Shown here: positions 1 to 5,089 of the stretch, in pieces | How the letters are laid out: the number at the start of each line of letters is the position of its first letter | Position numbering within the stretch: position 1 is the first letter of the stretch | Assembly: GCA_900771165.1 (NCBI GenBank) | Contig: CAAGMX010000300.1 | Span: 1 to 7,706 of the forward strand | Reading direction: 5' to 3' | Source: Victivallales bacterium | Lineage (GTDB): Bacteria > Verrucomicrobiota > Lentisphaeria > Oligosphaerales > Oligosphaeraceae | DNA length: 7,706 nt | Translations under genes and position numbers: made by a program | Notes under the pieces: model-generated | The model's database searches: none | What the model saw: the letters and a program-made list of their open reading frames with translations, nothing else | Told to the model about the DNA's origin: nothing

Positions 1-6
1 ATGCCC

Positions 7-75
7 CCTGTGTCCCCCGCCAGCGGGGGAATGTGTTCCGCCACGGGTTTCCCGGGCTGCATCCTGTGTCCCCCG
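7..75. repeat. Direct 13-bp repeat CCTGTGTCCCCCG, two copies
   Basis: The 13-mer CCTGTGTCCCCCG occurs exactly at 7-19 and again at 63-75, 56 bases apart. The first copy runs into a perfect hairpin: TCCCCCG (13-19), loop CCAG, CGGGGGA (24-30). The second copy lacks the matching right arm. No function is evident. Possible explanations are a short intergenic repeat family or the terminator of an upstream gene; the lack of a T-run after the hairpin argues against a simple intrinsic terminator. Confidence 0.5.
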
Positions 76-131
76 GAGGTTCCCGCTACTGCTCCACCCC
101 CGGGATGGTATAGCACCAAAGACGGGGGATG

Positions 132-152
132 CCCCCGGGGTTTCCCTGGGGG
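132..152 (+). other. GC-rich hairpin upstream of rpmH promoter
   Basis: The left arm CCCCCGGGG (132-140) pairs with CCCTGGGGG (144-152) around a TTT loop: nine pairs, one of them a G-T wobble. No T-tract follows, so it is not a standard terminator. Its right arm overlaps the first G-run of the G-quadruplex motif at 148-172, so the two structures would be mutually exclusive. Confidence 0.45.
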
Positions 153-172
153 GAGGGCAGGGGGAGGAGGGG
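148..172 (+). promoter_or_regulatory. G-quadruplex motif abutting the rpmH promoter
   Basis: Four runs of three or more G with short loops are present: G6 (148-153), A, G3 (155-157), CA, G5 (160-164), AGGA, G4 (169-172). This satisfies the usual G3+N1-7 rule on the + (non-template) strand and ends two bases before the -35 hexamer. Folding would lie just upstream of RNA polymerase binding. A regulatory effect on rpmH is inference. Confidence 0.45.
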
Positions 173-174
173 CC

Positions 175-202
175 TTGAAATCCTGCCTTTGTTGCTTATA
201 TT
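175..202 (+). promoter_or_regulatory. Sigma-70-type promoter for rpmH
   Basis: The -35 element TTGAAA (175-180, 5/6 match to TTGACA) is followed by a 16-base spacer and the -10 element TATATT (197-202, 5/6 match to TATAAT). Transcription would start near 209, leaving an AT-rich untranslated leader of about 65 bases before rpmH. It is the best promoter-like sequence in the window and sits where the ribosomal-protein operon needs one. Confidence 0.7.
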
Positions 203-274
203 AAACGGCTTACCAAAATCGGGAAAACATTTTTTCTTCATCCATATCTCACTCATTTATAAGGAATTACCACC

Positions 275-409
275 ATGAAAATGACCTTTCAGCCCCATAA
301 CAAGAGCCGCAAGCGCACCCACGGTTTCCGGAAGCGCATGGCCACGGCGGACGGGCGTAAGATCCTGGCCCATCGCCGGAAGGTGGGGCGTAAGCGCCTG
401 ACGGTCTAA
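275..409 (+). CDS. rpmH: 50S ribosomal protein L34
   Basis: This 44-residue, highly basic protein starts [20 protein letters not shown] and ends GRKRLTV. It matches the L34 family throughout: the [19 protein letters not shown] opening and a C-terminal half of the form GRxxLxxRRxxGRxxL, with the usual length of 44-46 residues. L34 is a small rRNA-binding protein of the large ribosomal subunit. The ATG at 275 is preceded by a clear Shine-Dalgarno AAGGAA (261-266), and the promoter at 175-202 lies about 70 bases upstream. rnpA begins 11 bases after the stop codon, the arrangement conserved across most bacteria. The gene is too short for many automatic ORF cut-offs but is unambiguous. Confidence 0.97.
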   Translation: MKMTFQPHNKSRKRTHGFRKRMATADGRKILAHRRKVGRKRLTV

Positions 410-410
410 T

Positions 411-439
411 CCCCCTTGCCATGTCCACCATGGCCGGGG
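411..439 (+). promoter_or_regulatory. Hairpin covering the rnpA start codon
   Basis: GCCATG (418-423) and CATGGC (429-434) form a perfect six-pair stem around the loop TCCAC. After a small internal loop it is extended by CCCC (412-415) pairing with GGGG (436-439). Both in-frame start candidates for rnpA (ATG at 421 and at 430) lie in or at the edge of the stem, and no Shine-Dalgarno precedes either. In mRNA this could make rnpA translation depend on ribosomes finishing rpmH, whose stop codon is at 407-409. That role is inference. Confidence 0.4.
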
Positions 440-858
440 TGTGCGGCAACCATCCTTCCCCGAAGGCCTTCGGACCTAACGCCAGATTGCGGTGCCGCGC
501 CCACCTTGACGCAGTGCGACAAGAGGGAGTCAACCTCCCCTGCCGATACTGCGTCATTGTCGTTTTGAAAACGCCGCCGGACGGTTCCTGCCGGACGGCG
601 TTTTTGATTTCCCGCAGATTCGACCTTTCTGCGGTAGTGCGCAACCGGGCCCGGAGGCTTTTCCGGGAGTGCTGGCGCACCCTTCTTCCCTCTTTGGCTC
701 CCTGCTGGGTGCTGATGATTCCCCGGCGGCCCATCAAGGAGATCAAGCTGGGGCAGCTTCTTCCGGAGGTCACCCGGCTTCTTCGGAAATCCGGTGTCCT
801 GGCGCTTTCCCGGGAGTCGGGAACGGCCTGTGGCCCCGGGGACGGGCAGCGGCCATGA
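421..858 (+). CDS. rnpA: Ribonuclease P protein component
   Basis: This 145-residue basic protein is the RNase P protein subunit, which binds the catalytic RNA (rnpB, not in this window) and helps it remove 5' leaders from precursor tRNAs. The diagnostic RNR motif is present at residues 70-83, with AVVRNRARRLFRE matching the family pattern AVxRNxxKRxxRE. It is preceded by the central beta-sheet segment (about 43-66) ending LISRRF, where most members have SxKV. The segment RLRCRAHLDAVRQEG (22-36) corresponds to the usual N-terminal RLRxxxEFxxVxxxG. About 20 extra residues precede it, so the true start (421, 430 or an unseen alternative) is uncertain. Eight cysteines, including CRYC at 41-44, are unusual for this family. 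The last roughly 25 residues are not conserved. The stop overlaps the yidD start (ATGA). A terminator-like hairpin lies within the gene at 568-605. Confidence 0.88.
   Translation: MSTMAGVCGNHPSPKAFGPNARLRCRAHLDAVRQEGVNLPCRYCVIVVLKTPPDGSCRTAFLISRRFDLSAVVRNRARRLFRECWRTLLPSLAPCWVLMIPRRPIKEIKLGQLLPEVTRLLRKSGVLALSRESGTACGPGDGQRP
568..605 (+). terminator. Terminator-like hairpin inside rnpA
   Basis: AAAACGCCG (568-576) pairs perfectly with CGGCGTTTT (596-604). CCGG (577-580) also pairs with CCGG (591-594), leaving a single bulged A595 and a ten-base loop. The right arm runs into TTTTT (601-605). This is the form of an intrinsic terminator, with an A-tract facing the T-tract so it could act in both directions. 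It is in frame as coding sequence, and the residues it encodes fit the RnpA fold. It may therefore attenuate read-through from rpmH into rnpA-yidD-yidC. Activity is unproven; translation over it would weaken folding. Confidence 0.45.
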
Positions 859-1148
859 GCGGCCACACGGACACCACCTCCCCCCAGCCCGGCCTGGCGG
901 CCCGGCTGTGCATCTGGGCCATTGAGGGCTACCGCCGTTTCCTCAGTCCCCTGAAGCCTCCTGTCTGCCGTTTCACCCCCACCTGCTCCCAATATGGGCG
1001 GGAGGCCTTCCGGATCCACGGATTCTGGAAAGGACTCGCCCTCACCCTTTGGAGAATCCTCCGGTGCCATCCCTTCTACCGGGGTTCGCTGGTAGACCCT
1101 GTTCCTCCCCGGAAGGAGAACACCCCGCCCCCGGGTTCCCCGGAGTGA
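855..1148 (+). CDS. yidD: Membrane protein insertion efficiency factor YidD
   Basis: The 97-residue product contains the full YidD signature: an amphipathic N-terminal region WAIEGYRRFLSPLKPPVCRF, then TPTCSQYGREAF, then HGFWKG, then RILRCHPFYRGSLVDPVP. The invariant cysteines and the RC-x-PF-x-xG-x-xDPVP block are intact. Family members are small inner-membrane-associated proteins that improve YidC-dependent insertion of membrane proteins; the mechanism is not settled. The start at 855 overlaps the rnpA stop codon (ATGA), which implies translational coupling. A longer in-frame reading from 669 is rejected because its extra residues only shadow rnpA. The Pro-rich tail after DPVP is not conserved. 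yidC begins 88 bases downstream. Confidence 0.93.
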   Translation: MSGHTDTTSPQPGLAARLCIWAIEGYRRFLSPLKPPVCRFTPTCSQYGREAFRIHGFWKGLALTLWRILRCHPFYRGSLVDPVPPRKENTPPPGSPE

Positions 1149-1236
1149 CGCCGTGGTGATCCTTCCACGGCTCCTCCCCGAGATTCTCCCGTCTTCCCCT
1201 TTCTCTCTCCGCCCACGGCTTTCCCTCTCCCCGGAC

Positions 1237-2982
1237 ATGAAGAAATTCGATCCCGTCACCGTCATTGGCTCCCTGGTCTGCGTTGTGGCCCTGGCCCTGA
1301 TTTTCGCCCATAACTGGATCCAGGCCCGGCAGGTTCCGGCCCCGGCGGCCCCTTCCACTCCTGTGGTCAGCAACGAAGCCCCGGCCGTCACCCCGGCTCC
1401 GGCGGCCCCCCAGAATCCTGTCACCCTTCCTGCCGTGGAGGTTCCCGGAGAGCCTGTCATCCTGGGGGAAGGGCAGGCCATGGAGGTGAAAATGGACTCC
1501 CATGGCCGGGGCATCCAGACGGTGACCCTTTCCGACTTCCGTCTTCAGACCCGGGATCCTGAGCTGGCAAAGGATCCCCTGACCATGGGGGAGGGCAGCG
1601 TTCCCTTCCTGGCGCTGACCCTGGGCGGCAACACCTCCCTCCATACCCTCTCCTCCACCGCCGACCACCATTCCCTGGCCACCTCCCGGGTCTCCGGCGA
1701 CCAAGTCTGGAGCCTCCAGGAGAGCTGGACTCTGGAGGATCCGGAGAAGGCCCCCTACACCATTCTCTACACCCTCCGGATCACCAACACCTCCCAGGAA
1801 CCCCGTACCCTTGCCAACGCCACCCTCTCCTGCGGCGCCCTCCCGGACTTTCTGGCCAAGGGCGAGGGAAACACCTCCTTCTCCAAATATCTCTCCGGCT
1901 GCGTCGCCTACGGACGGGTGGGGAAGAACGATGCCAAGACCCTGGACATGAAGAAGATCTCCCCGGAGAAAATGACGGCGGAGAAGCGGGCCCAATATGA
2001 AAACACGCCGGCCAACTGGGTGGGCGTCTCCTCCAAATATTTCCTCTTCGCCCTCCGCAATCTTGCCGTGGACGGGCAGCCTGCCACCTTCCGGGGCTTC
2101 TCCCCGAGACAGCCGGCGGAACTCCTTCCCCTGCCCTGCTATTCTGCCGCCGCCCTGCTGCCGGAGCTCTCCCTGGCCCCGGGAGAAAGCGCCACCATCA
2201 CCCTTTCCGGCTATGCCGGCCCCAAGAGCCTCCAGAACCTGAAGCCCATGGGCCAGGGCCTGCCCTCCATCCTCAACATGGACCTCTTCTTCTTTTGGCA
2301 CTTCGACTGGATGGGCTGGCTGTGCCAAATCCTCCTTATGGGCCTCAACGGCATTGCCGGCTGGTTCCCCCCCTCCTGCGCCTACGGCATGGCCATCATC
2401 CTCATCACCCTGCTGGTGAAGCTGGTCTTCATGCCCCTGGCCTGGCATAGCACCCGGAGCATGAAGCGGATGAGCGCCCTTCAGCCCCAGCTGAAGGTCC
2501 TCCGGGAGAAATACAAGGAGGATCCCCAGCGGATGTACTATGAGCAGCAGAAGCTCTTCAAGGAGAACAACGTGAGCCAGATGGGGGGATGTCTTCCCAT
2601 GCTGGTCCAGATCCCCGTCTTCTTTGCCATGTTCAACACCTTCCGGGGGGCCATCGAAATCCGGAACGCCTCCTTCCTCTGGGTGGCCGACCTCTCCATG
2701 CCCGATCCCATCTTCGGGCTGCCCATCCACCCCCTGGCCATCCTGACGGGCGCCACCATGTTCCTCCAGCAGAAGCTCCAGCCCATGCCGGATCCCAACC
2801 AGGCGCGGATGATGAACATCATGTCCCTGGTCTTCATCGTCTTCTTCTACAACATGCCGGCGGGTCTGACCCTCTACATGACGGTGAACCAGCTCACCTC
2901 CATCCTCCAGATGCTCCTCTTCCGGCGCATGGAGAAAAAGGCCGGCGTGGCCCCCGACGCTCCCCAGAAGAAAGCCGCCTAG
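1237..2982 (+). CDS. yidC: Membrane protein insertase YidC (Oxa1 family)
   Basis: This 581-residue integral membrane protein inserts and folds inner-membrane proteins, alone or with SecYEG. Order of parts: first membrane segment (about 7-25, in MKKFDPVTVIGSLVCVVALA); an Ala/Pro-rich linker (about 33-65); a large periplasmic beta-rich domain (about 66-340) typical of Gram-negative YidC; then the conserved Oxa1 core. The core starts near FDWMG (356-360) and includes AIILITLLVKLVFMPL (386-401), a basic cytoplasmic loop (ALQPQLKVLREKYKEDPQRM), MGGCLPMLVQIPVFFAMF, and the last two membrane segments with NIMSLVFIVFFYNMPAGLTLY. The tail is Lys-rich. Lys395 takes the place of the Arg found in the hydrophilic groove of E. 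coli YidC. I prefer the ATG at 1237, which begins with MKKF just before the first membrane segment, over the in-frame GTG at 1153, which adds 28 Pro/Leu/Ser-rich residues. No Shine-Dalgarno is visible before either. Confidence 0.95.
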   Translation: MKKFDPVTVIGSLVCVVALALIFAHNWIQARQVPAPAAPSTPVVSNEAPAVTPAPAAPQNPVTLPAVEVPGEPVILGEGQAMEVKMDSHGRGIQTVTLSDFRLQTRDPELAKDPLTMGEGSVPFLALTLGGNTSLHTLSSTADHHSLATSRVSGDQVWSLQESWTLEDPEKAPYTILYTLRITNTSQEPRTLANATLSCGALPDFLAKGEGNTSFSKYLSGCVAYGRVGKNDAKTLDMKKISPEKMTAEKRAQYENTPANWVGVSSKYFLFALRNLAVDGQPATFRGFSPRQPAELLPLPCYSAAALLPELSLAPGESATITLSGYAGPKSLQNLKPMGQGLPSILNMDLFFFWHFDWMGWLCQILLMGLNGIAGWFPPSCAYGMAIILITLLVKLVFMPLAWHSTRSMKRMSALQPQLKVLREKYKEDPQRMYYEQQKLFKENNVSQMGGCLPMLVQIPVFFAMFNTFRGAIEIRNASFLWVADLSMPDPIFGLPIHPLAILTGATMFLQQKLQPMPDPNQARMMNIMSLVFIVFFYNMPAGLTLYMTVNQLTSILQMLLFRRMEKKAGVAPDAPQKKAA

Positions 2983-3040
2983 ACAGGCTCCCCCTTTCCC
3001 TTATCCCTCAACACTCTGTCCATACCTCGTAGGATACACC

Positions 3041-3592
3041 ATGATGACGCCAAAGGAACTCCAAGCCCTCGCCAAGGAAACGCTGGACCAGATGCTCCAT
3101 ACCTTGGAAATTCACGCGGATTGCCAGGTGGTCGCCCAGGAAGAAGAGGAACAGGAAACCCCTGCCTTCTCCCTGGCCCTGGATACCAAGGAGGCCGGAA
3201 GAATCATTGGCAAAAAGGGCCAGACCCAGGAGGCCCTGGAACTGCTCCTGAACCGCATCCTCAAGCGGAAGGACGAAGACGCCCCCTGGATCCCCATCCT
3301 CGTGGACGGCAGAACTACCGGAAAAACCGGGGATGTGCCCAAACGGGGACGGGATGGACGACGCCCCATCCTGGATGACGAAACCGTGGATCAGCTCACC
3401 CGCATGGCCCAGGACTGCGCCAAGGAAGTCCGCCACTGGAAGAAGAGCCGAAAGCTGGGACCCTATCTCCCCGCCGAACGCCGCATCATCCATACCGCCC
3501 TCAAGGACGATCCTCAGGTGGAAACCAACTCCATTCCCGCCCCCGAGGCCGGCGAACGGATGAAATACGTGGAAATCTCCTTGAAAGCCTAG
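3041..3592 (+). CDS. jag: KH-R3H RNA-binding protein Jag/KhpB
   Basis: This 183-residue protein carries a type-II KH domain (about 40-86) with the nucleic-acid-binding GKKG loop at 57-60 in GRIIGKKGQTQEAL. Its C-terminal R3H domain (about 112-180) has Arg147 and His151 in ERRIIHTALKDDPQVETNS. Homologues (Jag/SpoIIIJ-associated, also called KhpB or EloR) bind RNA, in some bacteria together with KhpA, and affect cell elongation and gene expression; the gene usually sits beside yidC as here. The separate N-terminal Jag_N domain of Gram-positive members is absent and replaced by a short helix and an acidic stretch (34-39). A basic Gly/Arg/Lys-rich linker (about 90-109) joins KH and R3H. AGGA at 3031-3034 provides a ribosome binding site for the ATG at 3041; the next codon is also ATG. 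Confidence 0.92.
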   Translation: MMTPKELQALAKETLDQMLHTLEIHADCQVVAQEEEEQETPAFSLALDTKEAGRIIGKKGQTQEALELLLNRILKRKDEDAPWIPILVDGRTTGKTGDVPKRGRDGRRPILDDETVDQLTRMAQDCAKEVRHWKKSRKLGPYLPAERRIIHTALKDDPQVETNSIPAPEAGERMKYVEISLKA

Positions 3593-3622
3593 CTCCTCCC
3601 CAAAACTTCTCCGGATTCTCCG

Positions 3623-3644
3623 AAAGGGGAGGGCGCTCCCTTTT
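3623..3644 (+). terminator. Intrinsic terminator after jag
   Basis: AAAGGGGAG (3623-3631) pairs with CTCCCTTTT (3636-3644) around a GGCG loop: nine pairs with one G-T wobble, ending in a run of four T. The hairpin lies 31 bases after the jag stop and just before the -10-like box at 3649, so it plausibly ends the rpmH-jag transcript. The T-run is short and is consumed by the stem, so efficiency may be moderate. Confidence 0.6.
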
Positions 3645-3648
3645 CCTA

Positions 3649-3656
3649 TATATTAA
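3649..3656 (+). promoter_or_regulatory. -10-like box TATATTAA for the PRPP synthetase gene
   Basis: TATATTAA lies 40 bases before the start codon of the next gene and immediately after the terminator. It is identical to the -10 region and following bases of the rpmH promoter (197-204). No recognisable -35 hexamer stands 15-18 bases upstream, because that space is taken by the terminator stem, so this is a weak or differently recognised promoter. Confidence 0.4.
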
Positions 3657-3695
3657 GGGCGTTTCCCTCCCCACCCCCTCCTTCCCCCCGTCCTC

Positions 3696-4907
3696 ATGCT
3701 TTCCGGCAAATACATCATCGTGGGCGCTGTGGCCGACGACCCGCTGGCCCTGGATATCGCCCACTATATGCGTCAGGAGACCGATATCTCCGATATCCTG
3801 GCCTACAAGCAGTTCGCCAACTCCGAATTCTGCCCCAGATTCATCAGCGACGAGACGGATTTCGACCATATCGGATACGGACTCAAGGGAAAGACCGTCA
3901 TCATTGTCTCCTCCTGCAGCGGACAGCATACCCGGAATGCCCGGGCCATGCGCACCTTCCTGGTGGCCCGCGCCGCCAAGGACAACGGCGCCGACCATGT
4001 GATTCTGGTGGAACCGGACCTCTTCTACAGCGCCCAGGACCGGGGTCCCCGCCCCGAATACGGCCACGTGGCCTTCCAGCGCACCCCCTCCGACTACAAG
4101 AAGTTCGACGGACAGCCCTGGAGCGCCATGCTCTACGCCCAGCTGCTGAAAACCAGCGGAGTGGATGCCGTCCTCACCGTCCACAACCACTCCGTGGCCG
4201 TGGCAGAACTCTTTGAAAAGATCTTCGACGGGAACTTCTTTAACCTCTCTCCCGCAGAACTTTATGCCAGCTATCTGGCCAACCACGCCAGCCTTACCCA
4301 GGCAAACACCTCCGAAAAGGGCCTGGTGATCTGCGCACCGGACAAGGGCGCCGCCCCCTTCGCAAAGTCCATCTTCGATGCCTATGTCAGGGAAAGCAAC
4401 GGGATGCTCCTCAAGGGCGCACCCAGCCTCCTGATCATGAGCAAGGAACGCACCGGCGAACGACAGGTGGCCATCAAGGCTGCCGACACCAGCCCCATCA
4501 CCCTGGAGGAAATCGCCGGACGGGAAGTAGTGGTCTGCGATGACATGGTCCGCACCGGCGGAACCATCGTGGCCTGCTGCAAACAGCTGAAGGCCGCGGG
4601 AGCCTCCCGGGTCCTCTTCGTGGTCACTCACTTCAACTCCTCCCAGGAAGTGAAGGAAAACCTCAATGATGATGTGGTGGATGACATCATCACCACCGAT
4701 ACTCTCCCCAATATCCTTAACCGGGATATGCAGGGACGCCTTCGGAAAAAAATGCTCATCCTCAAGATCTCCCGTTGGATCGTAAATGTCCTCCGGAACA
4801 AGATCCTCAAACTCAATCTCCCGGAATACTGCCCCGCCTATACTGTGGATATCTCCCGCAAAAATCCCTATTGGGCAGAAAACCAGGACTTGAGAGACAA
4901 CCTGTAA
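3696..4907 (+). CDS. prs: Ribose-phosphate pyrophosphokinase (PRPP synthetase) family protein
   Basis: This 403-residue cytosolic protein belongs to the PRPP synthetase family, which converts ribose 5-phosphate and ATP to PRPP for nucleotide, histidine and tryptophan synthesis. Visible motifs in order: the ATP-contact region LFYSAQDRG (109-117; usual form YxRQDR); FDGQPWSAMLYAQLL (usual GxPISAKLxAxLL); VLTVHNHS (159-166; usual VLTVDLH, so His165 is kept but the Asp is His163); APDKGAAPFA (usual SPDxGGxxRA); the flexible-loop pair Lys250 and Arg252 in KERTGER; and the PRPP-binding loop VCDDMVRTGGT (280-290). The length is well above the usual 310-320 residues, with an extended C-terminus (about 335-403). 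It could be an active long form or a divergent regulatory homologue; the retained His, Lys, Arg and DD-TGGT favour activity. No Shine-Dalgarno is visible; the start follows an almost pure pyrimidine tract (3661-3695). Confidence 0.8.
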   Translation: MLSGKYIIVGAVADDPLALDIAHYMRQETDISDILAYKQFANSEFCPRFISDETDFDHIGYGLKGKTVIIVSSCSGQHTRNARAMRTFLVARAAKDNGADHVILVEPDLFYSAQDRGPRPEYGHVAFQRTPSDYKKFDGQPWSAMLYAQLLKTSGVDAVLTVHNHSVAVAELFEKIFDGNFFNLSPAELYASYLANHASLTQANTSEKGLVICAPDKGAAPFAKSIFDAYVRESNGMLLKGAPSLLIMSKERTGERQVAIKAADTSPITLEEIAGREVVVCDDMVRTGGTIVACCKQLKAAGASRVLFVVTHFNSSQEVKENLNDDVVDDIITTDTLPNILNRDMQGRLRKKMLILKISRWIVNVLRNKILKLNLPEYCPAYTVDISRKNPYWAENQDLRDNL

Positions 4908-4922
4908 GTCTTCCCCATCCCT

Positions 4923-4931
4923 TTTTCCACA
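4923..4931 (+). promoter_or_regulatory. Consensus DnaA box TTTTCCACA
   Basis: TTTTCCACA matches the DnaA-box consensus TTWTNCACA at all nine positions. It lies 15 bases after the prs stop. A single exact match can arise by chance, but related nonamers with the same TTTTC-ACA frame occur further along the same gap. Confidence 0.5.
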
Positions 4932-4970
4932 CCCCCACCTTCTCTTCTTCCCTCTCACCTCGTTTTCAAC

Positions 4971-4988
4971 ACTACACTACACTACTAC
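4971..4988 (+). repeat. Tandem ACTAC repeat
   Basis: Three perfect ACTAC units (4971-4985) are followed by a partial TAC (4986-4988). The array directly follows the DnaA-box-like TTTTCAACA (4963-4971). The 5-base period and CTAC content recall origin unwinding-element repeats, but it is short and its function is unknown. Confidence 0.55.
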
Positions 4989-5089
4989 GCTAGAATGCGG
5001 ATTTTCAATGAGATATGCGCCATGGACCCAGCTCCACGCTATATTAACTCCGCTTTTTGACCGGGGCGGGGAGTGTAGTTTAGTAAATC

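Larger units (their letters stand above)
1..274. other. GC-rich leader upstream of rpmH, no supported gene
   Basis: This stretch holds no gene I can support. A 67-codon reading frame opens at base 1 and ends at 204, but it is low-complexity (Pro/Gly/Cys), resembles no family I know, and runs through the rpmH promoter. Visible content: blocks of five or more C or G up to about position 172, two stable hairpins (13-30 and 132-152), a G-quadruplex motif (148-172), a promoter (175-202), then an AT-rich untranslated leader to the rpmH start with a Shine-Dalgarno AAGGAA at 261-266. The left end of the window may cut an upstream gene or its terminator, and this cannot be judged here. Confidence 0.6.

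Noticed and set aside
1..204. 67-codon + strand ORF at the window start
   Set aside because: Low-complexity Pro/Gly/Cys product without recognisable features; it runs through the rpmH promoter and stops inside it.
669..854. N-terminal extension of yidD
   Set aside because: It would overlap most of rnpA out of frame; the ATGA junction at 855 gives a normal YidD length.
1153..1236. GTG start for yidC
   Set aside because: Adds 28 residues rich in Pro, Leu and Ser ahead of the natural MKKF membrane-segment start; no ribosome binding site.
1267..1281. Possible lipoprotein signal at YidC Cys15 (GSLVC)
   Set aside because: Val at -1 does not fit the lipobox, and long Gram-negative YidC proteins are not lipoproteins.
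267..1514. 415-codon minus-strand ORF
   Set aside because: Lies antisense to rpmH, rnpA, yidD and the start of yidC, all firmly identified; its product is Gly/Arg-rich shadow sequence.
1042..2730. 562-codon minus-strand ORF
   Set aside because: Antisense shadow of yidC caused by high GC content; Gly/His/Glu-rich product with no family resemblance.
3501..4958. 485-codon minus-strand ORF
   Set aside because: Antisense shadow of the PRPP synthetase gene, which has clear family motifs on the + strand.
4995..5060. 21-codon ORF in the prs-dnaN gap (MRIFNEICAMDPAPRYINSAF)
   Set aside because: No Shine-Dalgarno, no recognisable features, and the region looks like an origin; chance ORF of this size is expected.
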